Shown here: positions 20,218 to 28,423 of the stretch, piece after piece
How positions within the stretch are numbered: position 1 is the stretch's first letter
Layout: the number at the start of each line of letters is the position of its first letter
NCBI RefSeq assembly: GCF_002003265.1
Contig: NZ_CP019687.1
Location: 1,364,001 to 1,428,000, forward strand
DNA from: Paenibacillus larvae subsp. larvae
GTDB taxonomy: Bacteria > Bacillota > Bacilli > Paenibacillales > NBRC-103111
Direction: 5' to 3'
DNA length: 64,000 bases
The notes under the pieces: model-generated
The model's input: the letters and a program-made list of their open reading frames with translations, nothing else
What the model was told of the DNA's origin: nothing
The model's database searches: none
Position numbers and translations under genes: made by a program

Positions 20218-21261
20218 TTAAGCCGGATCGGTTAAGTAAGCAGCCAGCAATATGGCGGTGTTCACTACAGCCTCTTTATGCGTGCGCTCCATGCCGTGAG
20301 AGGCGTGAACCCCCGGTCCAATCAGAGCCGCCCGTATATTCTGGCCTCCCCTCAAAGCCGCGGAAGCGTCCGAGTTGTAATGCGGGTAAATATCAACGGC
20401 AAATCGGATACCGAGCCCTTCCGCAAGTTCTATCATCTTGGAAGTCATATGATAGTCATAAGGTCCGGATGAGTCTTTGGCGCAGATCGAAACATCCTGT
20501 TCCGTACAGTTTAAATCATCCCCCACGGCTCCCATGTCCACAGCGATTAGTTCATTGACATCTGAAGGCAGGTAAGAAGCACCATGACCGACTTCCTCAT
20601 ACGTAGTTATAATAACTTTAACGGTGTAAGCTGGCTTGATATCTTGCCGCTTAAACAGCTCCAGCAGTCCAAAAATTGCAGCCATACTGGCTTTATCATC
20701 CAGATGGCGGGATTTGATAAAGCCGTTCTCCCTGATCACCACACGCGGGTCAAAAGAGATAAAGTCCCCGGTACGAATGCCCAGGGTTTCTACATCTTCC
20801 TTGGAATGAACAAGTTCATCCAGCCGGACTTCCATGTTTTTCTCAACCCGTTCCAGTTCCCTGGATTTTGGAAACACGTGCACTGAAGGTTCTATAGTCA
20901 AAATTGTACCCTCATAGATTTGTCCGCCCCGCGTATGGATTTTACAGTATTCATTCTCGATAGCCCCCATCATGAACCCGCCTACGGAAGTCAATTTTAA
21001 TCTTCCAGAGGATGTTACGGAACGTACCATGGCACCAAGCGTATCCACATGACCCGAAACTCCAATCGTTCTGGAGCCGGATTGGCCCGGAATCGTAATG
21101 ATTCCGCATCCCTTATTAGTCAATACAAAGGTATAACCCAGATTCTCGGCTTCCTCCTGGACTGTTTTCATGATCTTTTGGCAGTAACCGCTTGGACTTG
21201 GGGTATTCAGCAGCTTACCGAGAATATCCAATATATAAGATTCATTCATTGAAAATGTCAA
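20218..21261 (-). CDS. M42-family metallo-aminopeptidase (YsdC/FrvX-like)
   Basis: 347 aa. Cytoplasmic di-zinc peptidase of the M42 family. Ligands and catalytic residues seen in family blocks: GVSGHVDTLGAMV (His/Asp), SRHLDDKASMAAI (bridging Asp), ITTYEEVGHGAS (catalytic Glu and Glu ligand), IAVDMGAVG (Asp) and GPGVHASHGMERTH (His). The best ribosome site (AAAGGAAGG) is 6 nt before a TTG at 21,261, giving MTFSMNESYIL; the ATG 12 bp inside is the alternative. A few bases before yfmR. Confidence 0.88.
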   Translation of the reverse strand: MTFSMNESYILDILGKLLNTPSPSGYCQKIMKTVQEEAENLGYTFVLTNKGCGIITIPGQSGSRTIGVSGHVDTLGAMVRSVTSSGRLKLTSVGGFMMGAIENEYCKIHTRGGQIYEGTILTIEPSVHVFPKSRELERVEKNMEVRLDELVHSKEDVETLGIRTGDFISFDPRVVIRENGFIKSRHLDDKASMAAIFGLLELFKRQDIKPAYTVKVIITTYEEVGHGASYLPSDVNELIAVDMGAVGDDLNCTEQDVSICAKDSSGPYDYHMTSKMIELAEGLGIRFAVDIYPHYNSDASAALRGGQNIRAALIGPGVHASHGMERTHKEAVVNTAILLAAYLTDPA

Positions 21262-21412
21262 GGTAATCCTTCCTTTCTCGTTCCAACCGCAAGTTGCACA
21301 AAAAAAGCCACCCATCATAACATGAGGCGAATCTTAAAAAACTGCCTTATTCCTTTTTTGAGGATCCGCAAAAATTTTTCGCCTGCATTGCTGATTTATT
21401 ACTTAATACACA

Positions 21413-21453
21413 AAAACAGTGCAGCCTCTCTCCTTTGGATACTACACTGTTTT
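21413..21453 (-). terminator. Terminator after the Dabb gene
   Basis: AAAACAGTG (21,413-21,421) pairs with CACTGTTTT (21,445-21,453); reading leftward it ends TTTTTG. Confidence 0.65.
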
Positions 21454-21577
21454 CCTGTGTTTTTCAAACCTGAATCCAATTCTAATCTAATCCTTTCAAG
21501 GTGAAGCGGGTTTCTCAAGCATATTTCCAAACCCTTTGGGAGAAGCTCCACTCAGAAGAATGGTTATGCCGGATAGC

Positions 21578-21877
21578 TTATCCCTCATAGTCCACACAAA
21601 CGGAAGGGCTGTCCAGTACTTCTCTCATATGGGCTAGAACGCCCTGATGAACAGGATGAGCCTGGTAAGCATTCATATCGGATAAGGACTTAAACTTTGT
21701 AACAAGCGCGAGATCATATGAGCGTTCGGAATGAACAATGTCCTTCCCTACTTCAATGTCCAGCAGTTCGGGAATACGTCCTTTCATATTTCTCAGTACT
21801 TCTGCTGTCCGTTCCACAGCTTCCGGACTGCGGTCTTTCAATTTGAAAAATACAATGTGAGTCAGCAGATTCAACAC
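21578..21877 (-). CDS. Dabb-family (stress-responsive alpha/beta barrel) protein
   Basis: 99 aa, the normal size for this dimeric ferredoxin-like fold. Blocks: THIVFFKLKDRSPEAVERTAE at residue 6, IPELLDIEVGKDIVHSERSYD, then DMNAYQAHPVHQGVL. Function varies across the family and cannot be told here. The start is TTG at 21,877, with AAGGAG 4 nt upstream. It lies 16 bp behind yfmM on the same strand. Confidence 0.87.
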   Translation of the reverse strand: MLNLLTHIVFFKLKDRSPEAVERTAEVLRNMKGRIPELLDIEVGKDIVHSERSYDLALVTKFKSLSDMNAYQAHPVHQGVLAHMREVLDSPSVCVDYEG

Positions 21878-21893
21878 TCTCCTTCGGTTAAAT

Positions 21894-23450
21894 TTACTTC
21901 ACGGTTTGGGAGGACCATTGCTCTACATCCCAGACTTTGGTCACCCAGTCCTCGTAAAACTCCGGTTCGTGGCAAACCAGAACAACCGTCCCTTTGTATT
22001 GTTTCAACGCACGCCGCAATTCTTCCTTCGCCGCCACATCAAGATGGTTAGTCGGCTCGTCAAACAAAATCCAGTTGCTTTCATTCATTAGAAGCTTACA
22101 CAGGCGGACTTTTGCCTGTTCTCCCCCGCTCAGCATGTTCATCTGCCGGGTGATGTGCTCGTTCTTAAGGCCGCAGCGGGCTAATGCTGCCCGAACCTCG
22201 TGCTGATTCATATGCGGAAATTCATCCCATACTTCGTCAATTGGTGTTCGGTTTCCCGCCTTGACTTCCTGTTCAAAATAGGCCGGATACAAAAAATCCC
22301 CTCTATAAACCGTGCCGCTATAAGGTTTGATTTTACCCAGCATCGTTTTTAGCAAAGTAGATTTACCTACCCCGTTACAGCCTACTACTGCAATCTTGTC
22401 CCCGCGTTCAATAGTGACATTCAATTTGGGAAGAAGTGGATAATCATATCCGATCTCCAGGTCCTTCGCCTCAAAGACACTCTTACCGCTGGCGCGTGAT
22501 TCCTTGAATACGAAGATAGGTTTTGCCGCTGTTTCCGGACGATCGATTCGTTCAATCCGGTCCAGCTGTTTCTGCCTGCTCTTTGCCCGCCCGGAAGTGG
22601 AATATCGTGCTTTGTTACGCTGGATGAAGTCTTCCTGCTTCTTGATATATTCCTGCTGTTTTTCAAAAGCTTCAATATGCTGGTTTTTATTGATCTCAGC
22701 CATTTGCAGGAACTTCTCGTAGTTAGCTGAATAGCGTGTCAGCCTGGTGAATTCCAGATGGTAAATCACATTTACCACCTTGTTCATAAATTCGGTATCA
22801 TGGGAAATCAAAATAAACGCATGCGGGTACTCTTTCAAATAATTGGTGAGCCAGGCGATATGCTCAACATCCAAATAGTTGGTAGGCTCATCCAGCAGCA
22901 GCACCTTCGGCTTTTGCAGCAGCAGCTTGGCAAGCAGCACCTTCGTACGCTGCCCGCCGCTTAATGCTTCTACATTTCGGTCAAGACCTATTGCATTCAG
23001 CCCGAGACCGTTGGCCATCTCTTCCACTTTCACATCAATCATATAGAAACCGCCGTTATCCAGCTGTTCCTGAATGTCCCCCATTTGTTCCAGCAATACT
23101 TCCAATTCTTCCGGAGAAGCATCTGCCATTTTATTCGTAATCTCTATCAATTCCCGTTCTTGTTCAAACAAAGGAAGAAAAGCATCCTTTAAAACATCCC
23201 GGATTGTTTTGCCTGGAGTCAGCCTGGTATGCTGGTCCAAATAGCCGTATTCCACTCTTGGTGTCCATTCGACCTTTCCCTGATCCTTCAGAAGCTGGCC
23301 TGTTAAAATGTTCATTAATGTGGATTTCCCCACTCCGTTGGCACCTACTAAACCTACGTGCTCACCCGCAAGCAGACGGAACGATACATTCTTGAATAAA
23401 ACCCTGTCACCGAACGAATGGCTCAGGTCTTCAACCGTCAACAGACTCAT
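21894..23450 (-). CDS. yfmM: ABC-F ATPase YfmM type
   Basis: 518 aa, the same length as B. subtilis YfmM. Tandem ATPase domains: GANGVGKST, LSGGQRTKV, DEPTNYLD; then [26 protein letters not shown]. The interdomain linker (EKQQEYIKKQEDFIQRNKAR) is the ribosome-facing part. No membrane domain, so it acts on translation rather than transport. Third ABC-F gene within 7 kb. RBS AAAGGGG lies about 13 nt before the ATG, a long spacing. Confidence 0.88.
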   Translation of the reverse strand: MSLLTVEDLSHSFGDRVLFKNVSFRLLAGEHVGLVGANGVGKSTLMNILTGQLLKDQGKVEWTPRVEYGYLDQHTRLTPGKTIRDVLKDAFLPLFEQERELIEITNKMADASPEELEVLLEQMGDIQEQLDNGGFYMIDVKVEEMANGLGLNAIGLDRNVEALSGGQRTKVLLAKLLLQKPKVLLLDEPTNYLDVEHIAWLTNYLKEYPHAFILISHDTEFMNKVVNVIYHLEFTRLTRYSANYEKFLQMAEINKNQHIEAFEKQQEYIKKQEDFIQRNKARYSTSGRAKSRQKQLDRIERIDRPETAAKPIFVFKESRASGKSVFEAKDLEIGYDYPLLPKLNVTIERGDKIAVVGCNGVGKSTLLKTMLGKIKPYSGTVYRGDFLYPAYFEQEVKAGNRTPIDEVWDEFPHMNQHEVRAALARCGLKNEHITRQMNMLSGGEQAKVRLCKLLMNESNWILFDEPTNHLDVAAKEELRRALKQYKGTVVLVCHEPEFYEDWVTKVWDVEQWSSQTVK

Positions 23451-23589
23451 GTCAGTTCAAATACCCCTTTATCCATAAATCAAGCTATCATAAGAATACA
23501 TTATAGCATTGGAAGGAGGTACAGAAAACAGAAAAAATAAACATAATTTTCATTCCCGTTTTGAAAAGTAACCAAAGTGTTACCCCACA

Positions 23590-25332
23590 TCAAACAAAAA
23601 AAATGTATTCCATTTGAAGGACCCGGATTTTGTCGCCTTCCTTCAGCGGGTAACTTTGATAAGGAATCAGGGGCTCTCCGTTCAGGAAGGTCCCGTTACT
23701 TGAACCTGTATCCTTGATCATGAATCGTTCTGCTTCCCTGGTGATTTCGAAATGGATGCGTGAGATTCCAGGCTGATCTTCCCGATAGTCCACCCCTTTT
23801 TCTCCCCTTCCGACCGTCAAGGAGTCCTTTTCCATAAAAATAACCGACCTTTGTCCATCTTTATAAACCTCTAAGAAAGGCGGCTTATCTGCAGGGCCTG
23901 CCATATGGGAGCCGGCTAAATGAAAAGGATTGGAGGCCGGCTGGAAGGGAACAGTAGCGTCATCCTTTGACGCGGTTAATAAAGTTGTCTTTTGACTTAG
24001 AAAGGCGTAATGTTCCTTCAGGGTTTGAGGCGGCAAATTACTTTCGCTCATGGCCGGTTCAGTTTCCTTCGCTTTTCTGGAGACAGATAACTTCATTTTT
24101 GAAAAAAAGTTTCTCCTCTCATCCTCTGTACTGTCTTGAACAGCATAACCCGTCGGACTCTGTACAATTTCCGGATGATTAGTGAATAATCCTTTCTCCG
24201 GCTTCCGGTTTCCCCATGGTTGCATCTCTGTTGGCCAGGCATCCCCTGCTTCATCGGGCTCCCGCTCGGCCAGCCAAAGCAATAAAGCATAGATGGCAGC
24301 GGGTAAAAATAAGGTCACGCCCCCGGCAATATACAATAGCGCCTCTTCCTGACGGTCCAGGTATATTTTCCAAAAAAGGATAATGATAACTGATGCTGCC
24401 GTATAAATAATAAAAACGGTTCTTTTAGAAAAATGAACGGAATCTTCCTCAAGGAGCTTATCTGCATCCTGCCAGGATATAGAGTCTTCACCAGGGTCCC
24501 GCTGCCCCCAGGGGTCTGGTATGGAATTACGCTCAATTTCCCGGTTATGGGAGACTGCGGCCTCTGCATAACTTTGTCCACTATCATCTCTTTCTTCCCC
24601 GTCCCCCGTTCCTCCGATCCATCTAAAGACAGGGGTGCCGTCTTCTTTGATTTGCGGGATAGATTTCTCCTCGCTCATTACCTGTTCGAAATCGGGGGAT
24701 AACCTTCTTCCCCCCTGATTTTCTCCGCCTTTTAGTACATTAGGACTGTTTCCTGCCTGTTCAAGCAAATGTCCGGCCAACTCTTTGAATCCTTTTAAGT
24801 AAAAATCTTCCGCTGTACAGTAATGGAGCAATGGGGTAAAAAGGGAATGATTGTCAAGAATACATTTTTGCAGCAATGATTCAAGAAACAGCTGGATCTG
24901 GCGCTTCACCGGAACGGGTGAATGTTGCCTGACAGGCACATAGGTTAAAAACAATTCTTTGAATTGTTTACCTATAAACATAAACCGGTCTTCCAGCAAA
25001 AAAGACTCTTCCCTTAACATGTAATTGCCGCTCTCTATGAGGATGGATGTTAATCGGGAAAGAAATTCCAGCAATTCCTCTGCTTTTAAAGGCTCTGTCT
25101 TTAGCGTATGGGAAAGCATTCTTTTGGAAGTCACATCGTATACCAGCTTGGCAACTCCATCTGTCTCCTCCAGACGGAAAGGCAGCAGATGGGGAATGGT
25201 CTGCTTGTTCGCCATATACAGTTCCACTTGTATAACATCCTCTTTCTTCAATCCTGCTGTCTTGCTTAGAACCATAAAATGGCCCCGCTGTTGAATAAAT
25301 TCATAATGCAGGCCGTACACCTTCCGGATCAA
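23590..25332 (-). CDS. DUF6382 and FHA domain membrane protein (580 aa)
   Basis: The N-terminal about 180 residues match DUF6382-type proteins (start MIRKVYGLHYEFIQQRGHFM). Two membrane helices follow near residues 305-350 (VFIIYTAASVIIILFWKIYL and a second). The C-terminal FHA domain (about 495-575) shows VGRGEKGVDYREDQPGISRIHF and SSNGTFLNGEPL, the phosphothreonine-binding signature. Such proteins usually sit in Tad/Flp pilus-like loci; the truncated frame just upstream (25,345-25,455) fits a prepilin peptidase. Start overlaps AGGGGATGATT. Confidence 0.82.
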   Translation of the reverse strand: MIRKVYGLHYEFIQQRGHFMVLSKTAGLKKEDVIQVELYMANKQTIPHLLPFRLEETDGVAKLVYDVTSKRMLSHTLKTEPLKAEELLEFLSRLTSILIESGNYMLREESFLLEDRFMFIGKQFKELFLTYVPVRQHSPVPVKRQIQLFLESLLQKCILDNHSLFTPLLHYCTAEDFYLKGFKELAGHLLEQAGNSPNVLKGGENQGGRRLSPDFEQVMSEEKSIPQIKEDGTPVFRWIGGTGDGEERDDSGQSYAEAAVSHNREIERNSIPDPWGQRDPGEDSISWQDADKLLEEDSVHFSKRTVFIIYTAASVIIILFWKIYLDRQEEALLYIAGGVTLFLPAAIYALLLWLAEREPDEAGDAWPTEMQPWGNRKPEKGLFTNHPEIVQSPTGYAVQDSTEDERRNFFSKMKLSVSRKAKETEPAMSESNLPPQTLKEHYAFLSQKTTLLTASKDDATVPFQPASNPFHLAGSHMAGPADKPPFLEVYKDGQRSVIFMEKDSLTVGRGEKGVDYREDQPGISRIHFEITREAERFMIKDTGSSNGTFLNGEPLIPYQSYPLKEGDKIRVLQMEYIFFV

Positions 25333-25344
25333 ATCATCCCCTCC

Positions 25345-25455
25345 TTACAGCCATTTCAGCTCCACAAAAGCCGTTAAAATGCCCGGAAGCACCGCATACA
25401 TGAAAGGAAACCGGATATGTAACATTTCTCCCCTAATTAAATAAGAGTAAATCTT
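25345..25455 (-). pseudogene. 3' end of a probable A24 prepilin peptidase, cut by the prophage
   Basis: An open leftward frame enters from the att region and ends at 25,345. It reads KIYSYLIRGEMLHIRFPFMY then AVLPGILTAFVELKWL. The hydrophobic ending with FPFMYAVLPG resembles the C-terminus of TadV/CpaA-type prepilin peptidases, which fits the FHA/DUF6382 gene 13 bp downstream. The rest of the gene is replaced by phage DNA; it should reappear beyond the right prophage end. The family call is tentative. Confidence 0.5.
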
Positions 25456-25482
25456 AAAAACCCTTGATTTATAAGGGTTTTT
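25456..25482. other. Candidate attL core
   Basis: AAAAACCCTT (25,456-25,465) and AAGGGTTTTT (25,473-25,482) form a 10-bp perfect inverted repeat around the 7-nt GATTTAT. A 7-bp spacer between inverted core sites is typical of tyrosine recombinases. Two direct copies of ATCCGAGT (25,502-25,509 and 25,522-25,529, 20 bp apart) could be arm sites. It lies exactly where the host frame ends. It could alternatively be a simple hairpin terminator. Confidence 0.5.
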
Positions 25483-25531
25483 CTTGTTCGTATCTGTTCT
25501 CATCCGAGTGAATTATGGTGAATCCGAGTAG

Positions 25532-25567
25532 ATTTTGTCCCCAATTCGTCCCCAACGGGGACAAAAT
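25532..25567. repeat. 11-bp perfect inverted repeat near attL
   Basis: ATTTTGTCCCC (25,532-25,542) and GGGGACAAAAT (25,557-25,567) with a 14-nt loop that itself repeats GTCCCC. It is 33 bp before the -10 box of the SOS-type promoter. On the minus strand this region reads LGTNWGQNLLGF, like the tail of some phage integrases. Confidence 0.6.
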
Positions 25568-25599
25568 GATTGCCAGATGATTATTTCTAAAACGCAGTG

Positions 25600-25622
25600 T
25601 ATAATATAGAGAACAAACGTTC
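25600..25622 (+). promoter_or_regulatory. Promoter -10 box with LexA (SOS) box
   Basis: TATAAT at 25,600-25,605 is followed by GAACAAACGTTC (25,611-25,622), which matches the B. subtilis LexA consensus GAAC-RNRY-GTTC exactly and covers the expected transcription start. LexA would block it until DNA damage. No clear -35 box is seen. Confidence 0.7.
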
Positions 25623-25643
25623 CATCCGAAAGGAGCCGCCGCC

Positions 25644-26030
25644 ATGCCCGCCGCAACACACGACGAACTAACGCTGATCAAAAAGTACCTCGTCCTCCCT
25701 CTCGTCATGTCCGTATTTGAGCGCGACGCAAAGACCTTGCGCGAGGTACTTAAAACACCCGATCCATATGTCGAAAGGATCAATCGGGGAATCGAATACA
25801 TTAACGATGACCTAACAAAAGTCCGCAAGTATTTCCGGGCTAACGGAATAAAGGTTTATGACGTAGAGAGGTCGGCATCCGATCTTAGTTGCGGCTATAC
25901 TTGTCGGGGATATACCGGGTCCATGCGTCTGCTCATGAGCCATCTGCGGAGCGAGGTCGAAGTCGAAATGCGGAAATATCTCGGAGAGGATATACAGGAG
26001 CTGCGAAAGGGACCGAGTAATATTGTGTAA
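25644..26030 (+). CDS. Phage hypothetical protein under SOS-type control (128 aa)
   Basis: Soluble, basic-acidic mixed protein beginning MPAATHDELTLIKKYLVLPL, with an internal EYINDDLTKVRKYFRANGIK and the Cys-containing SDLSCGYTCRGYTGSM. No family recognised. RBS AAAGGAG lies 8 nt before the ATG. It is the first gene inside attL, and the LexA box suggests it is made after DNA damage, perhaps with prophage induction; its role is unknown. Confidence 0.7.
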   Translation: MPAATHDELTLIKKYLVLPLVMSVFERDAKTLREVLKTPDPYVERINRGIEYINDDLTKVRKYFRANGIKVYDVERSASDLSCGYTCRGYTGSMRLLMSHLRSEVEVEMRKYLGEDIQELRKGPSNIV

Positions 26031-26103
26031 AAAGCATGGGAATCTATGGATATTTGTGCTAATATAGTATATGTTCAAATGGATATATATGGAGGAGATG
26101 GAA

Positions 26104-26730
26104 TTGAAGGAAGAAATAAAGGTTAACCGTTTCACTAAAAAACAAGCTGGGATCGTGGGGTTTGCTTTACTCTTTATAGTGATTGGTCTTGTCTTTTTTT
26201 ACATAGGAAGGTCCAGCGCAAGCCACGAATTAAACGGCAAGGCCTTAACGATTGCGAACGTCCAAAAAGAAACCGAAGATGCAAACGCCAAACTTAAACA
26301 AGCATCAGATGAATACAAAAAGATCGAAGATAAGTTTAAAGGAGCACAGATCGTAATCGATCAAGCTAATACACGGAAAAGCGATGCGGATAGGTACCAG
26401 AAAGAAGCCGAAAAATACGAAAAGTTAGCCGGCGAAAAGAAAGCCGAATTAGACAAAATAGAGTCCGCGATTAAGGAGAAGAAAGATGCCCCTATCGTTT
26501 TACCCGCTGGCAAGTTAACCGGAGGTAAGGATATCCCGGCAGGTCGTTATAAGGTGACGAAAGCAGGCCGTGAGGGAAGTAATTTTATCGTAACGTCAGC
26601 GTCAGGGGAGCTTAAAGCTAATACCATAGTAGCCGGCGGTAACCACGGCGTCGCAGAGTACGTAACGAGTATCGATAACGGCGACACCTTAGACTGTCAC
26701 GCATCGTTTAAGTTCACGCCGGTTGAGTGA
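26104..26730 (+). CDS. Membrane-anchored coiled-coil protein with C-terminal beta domain
   Basis: About 208 aa. One membrane helix (AGIVGFALLFIVIGLVFFYI, about residues 15-34) is followed by a K/E-rich coiled coil (about 50-140). The C-terminal domain reads LTGGKDIPAGRYKV and FIVTSASGELKANTIVAGG, a pattern seen in extracellular lipoproteins, so the domain probably faces outside. The start is ambiguous: TTG at 26,104 has GGAGG 8 nt upstream; ATG at 26,071 and 26,098 are poorer. Function unknown. Confidence 0.68.
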   Translation: MKEEIKVNRFTKKQAGIVGFALLFIVIGLVFFYIGRSSASHELNGKALTIANVQKETEDANAKLKQASDEYKKIEDKFKGAQIVIDQANTRKSDADRYQKEAEKYEKLAGEKKAELDKIESAIKEKKDAPIVLPAGKLTGGKDIPAGRYKVTKAGREGSNFIVTSASGELKANTIVAGGNHGVAEYVTSIDNGDTLDCHASFKFTPVE

Positions 26731-26738
26731 TGCATAGT

Positions 26739-26758
26739 AAAGCCCTTCGGGGCTTTTT
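26739..26758 (+). terminator. Terminator after the coiled-coil protein gene
   Basis: AAAGCCC-TTCG-GGGCTTT hairpin followed by TT, 9 bp past the stop at 26,730. UUCG tetraloop, strong stem. Confidence 0.85.
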
Positions 26759-26771
26759 ATTTTGCACAAAA

Positions 26772-26819
26772 ATAAGTATTGTCATAAGTATTTCCATAAG
26801 TATTGCCATAAGTACGTAG
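26772..26819 (+). repeat. Four 12-bp direct repeats before a promoter
   Basis: Units ATAAGTATTGTC, ATAAGTATTTCC, ATAAGTATTGCC and ATAAGTACGTAG are head to tail without gaps. A -10-like TATGAT/TACAAT lies immediately after, before the gene at 26,904. The arrangement suggests cooperative binding of a regulator or repressor to this promoter. Confidence 0.75.
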
Positions 26820-26903
26820 TTATGATACAATAGAATCAAGGTAAGGGAATAACTTACCAAACTGAGATCGCTGGCATAGCGCAGCGACAAGGAGGAAAAA
26901 ACA

Positions 26904-27329
26904 ATGAATATTGTTGAGATGTACCGAAAAGTAAAAGAGATTTATGAAGCAAATGTAAGAACTCCAGACAATTGGGAAACGGGTTACGAGTTCATCGGTC
27001 TTCGATTTGAAGACAAGGAACGTGAGATCGGCGAAATTTGCGAATGCAGCCGCCATAACGCCGATCGCGAGGATGAGCGGGAATTCCCGGACTATGGGAC
27101 AGACGAATACTGGGAAATGGAGAAGTTGGATGGAACGTCTGCGTGGGACATGGCCCACGAAAACACCTACGAATATTCTGCTTGGGACGCGGAGCAAGAA
27201 GACTGTAGAAGATGCTTTTTAACGGAGCATTGCTACGTAATTGCAGGCAACAACGTCCGCAACCATTCGGACGCCGATTACGGCGAAATCGTTATCGAGG
27301 ACGCTGTAGTAATTGCAAAGATATTCTAA
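26904..27329 (+). CDS. Acidic phage accessory protein (141 aa)
   Basis: Starts MNIVEMYRKVKEIYEANVRT. It is strongly acidic, with a Cys-rich middle (GEICECSRHN) and a late CRRCFLTEHC-like segment, so it may bind metal. Strong RBS AAGGAGG 7 nt before the ATG. No family recognised. First gene behind the 12-bp repeat array, followed by two genes read in the same direction (27,376 and 27,730). Confidence 0.68.
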   Translation: MNIVEMYRKVKEIYEANVRTPDNWETGYEFIGLRFEDKEREIGEICECSRHNADREDEREFPDYGTDEYWEMEKLDGTSAWDMAHENTYEYSAWDAEQEDCRRCFLTEHCYVIAGNNVRNHSDADYGEIVIEDAVVIAKIF

Positions 27330-27375
27330 AATCCGGAGGGCTTCGGCTCTCCTTAAAAATAAGGAGGAAATTGAA

Positions 27376-27726
27376 ATGGCAAGAAAAACAGTTTGGATGA
27401 ACCAGCCGCTGGAGAAGTTGGCGAAAGAATGTGGAAAAGCTAACGGCAGAGAAGGAAAGTTTTCGGCTCGTTTAGGAGATATAGTCGAAAGATTCGACAT
27501 TATCATGAAACTGACGCCCGTCCCAGAACTCTCCGATATTGAAAAAATGATTTTGGGTGAGGTAGTTTGCGGATCAACGCTATCACCAGTGACCGTAAAA
27601 TATATGCCAAAATCCATTGTGGATGCCGCTACAGGGACACCGGAAGAGCGAGAAACATTGTCTCGCAAAGTCGAAGGCTGGAGCGCGGCTGAGAGAATCG
27701 CAGTGATAGAATCGCTAGGAGTGTAG
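27376..27726 (+). CDS. Phage hypothetical protein (116 aa)
   Basis: MARKTVWMNQPLEKLAKECG then GKFSARLGDIVERFDIIMKL; a C-terminal EERETLSRKVEGWSAAERIA helix. The N-terminal segment could be a small ribbon-helix-helix or DNA-contacting helix, but I cannot assign it. The ATG at 27,376 is chosen because AAGGAGG lies 7 nt upstream; the frame extends further up without a site. Confidence 0.66.
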   Translation: MARKTVWMNQPLEKLAKECGKANGREGKFSARLGDIVERFDIIMKLTPVPELSDIEKMILGEVVCGSTLSPVTVKYMPKSIVDAATGTPEERETLSRKVEGWSAAERIAVIESLGV

Positions 27727-27729
27727 GCG

Positions 27730-28101
27730 ATGCTCCAAGATCGAACATGCAGACAGTGCCAAGCCTCTTTTCAAGGCGGACCACGCGCGTACTACTGTCC
27801 GACGTGCCGGGCAGAACGTACTAGGAAAACCTACGTAGAATACAAGCGCCGGAAACGCCAAGGAGCAACCAGAGCGTTAGGGAGTACAGACACATGCGAG
27901 CGTTGCGGCAAGTCGTACGTAGTTAATGCGGGACTCCAACGCTTCTGCCCAGACTGCCAGCCTATTCACGCGGCTGAGCATGATAGGCGGACAAGCCTAG
28001 AGTATTACACTGCTAACAAGGATACTATCAATCCGGCGCGGAATCAGAAACGCCGGGAGTGGCGCAGAAGAAAACAAGCAAAGAACGCACCGCAACAGTA
28101 A
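27730..28101 (+). CDS. Double zinc-ribbon phage protein (123 aa)
   Basis: Two Cys4 modules: CRQC...CPTC (residues 7-10 and 23-26) and CERC...CPDC (about 57-60 and 73-76), each expected to bind one zinc. Linkers and tail are very basic (KTYVEYKRRKRQ, RREWRRRKQAKN), suggesting nucleic-acid binding. Starts 3 bp after the previous stop with a TAGGAG site. A terminator follows. Confidence 0.72.
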   Translation: MLQDRTCRQCQASFQGGPRAYYCPTCRAERTRKTYVEYKRRKRQGATRALGSTDTCERCGKSYVVNAGLQRFCPDCQPIHAAEHDRRTSLEYYTANKDTINPARNQKRREWRRRKQAKNAPQQ

Positions 28102-28132
28102 AAAACTTGCGGATTGTTCCCGCACCATGATT

Positions 28133-28161
28133 AAGACCACGTTATTCCCCCGTGGTCTTTT
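28133..28161. terminator. Bidirectional terminator between convergent phage units
   Basis: AAGACCACG (28,133-28,141) pairs with CGTGGTCTT (28,151-28,159), with T-tails on the rightward side. It sits between the zinc-ribbon gene and the leftward repressor, whose stop is at 28,142. Confidence 0.8.
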
Positions 28162-28387
28162 CATTTTCGGTTTCCGCGTCCACCAGCTCCAGTACATCGG
28201 TTATTCCGACACCCAGAACCTCGCAAATGGCCGCCAGATTTTCTAACGGTAGCCGTTGCGTTTTATTCAGACACATTTCGTTCACGGACGGGTGTCGTAT
28301 CCCCGTCAGGCGGCTTAATTCCCGGTTAGACATGCCATGCTCTTTTAATAAATCAGCTAGTTTTATACGTACGGTTAGCTTTCTCAT
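28142..28387 (-). CDS. XRE-family (Cro/CI-type) phage repressor (81 aa)
   Basis: One helix-turn-helix domain: IKLADLLKEHGMSNRELSRL, TGIRHPSVNEMCL, then LPLENLAAICEVLGVGITDV. No peptidase domain, so it is Cro-like or a short repressor rather than a LexA-type CI. ATG at 28,387 has GGAGGAGG 7 nt upstream. It is divergent from the gene at 28,527, and two matching operator-like sites flank the intervening promoter. Confidence 0.85.
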   Translation of the reverse strand: MRKLTVRIKLADLLKEHGMSNRELSRLTGIRHPSVNEMCLNKTQRLPLENLAAICEVLGVGITDVLELVDAETENEKTTGE

Positions 28388-28423
28388 TACGCACCTCCTC
28401 CCCATTAATATAACATAAAACCC

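Noticed and set aside
25469-25828. 119-codon leftward frame at the prophage left end as a gene
   Set aside because: Most of it is the shadow of the 128-aa rightward gene; only the last 30 or so codons might be an integrase remnant.
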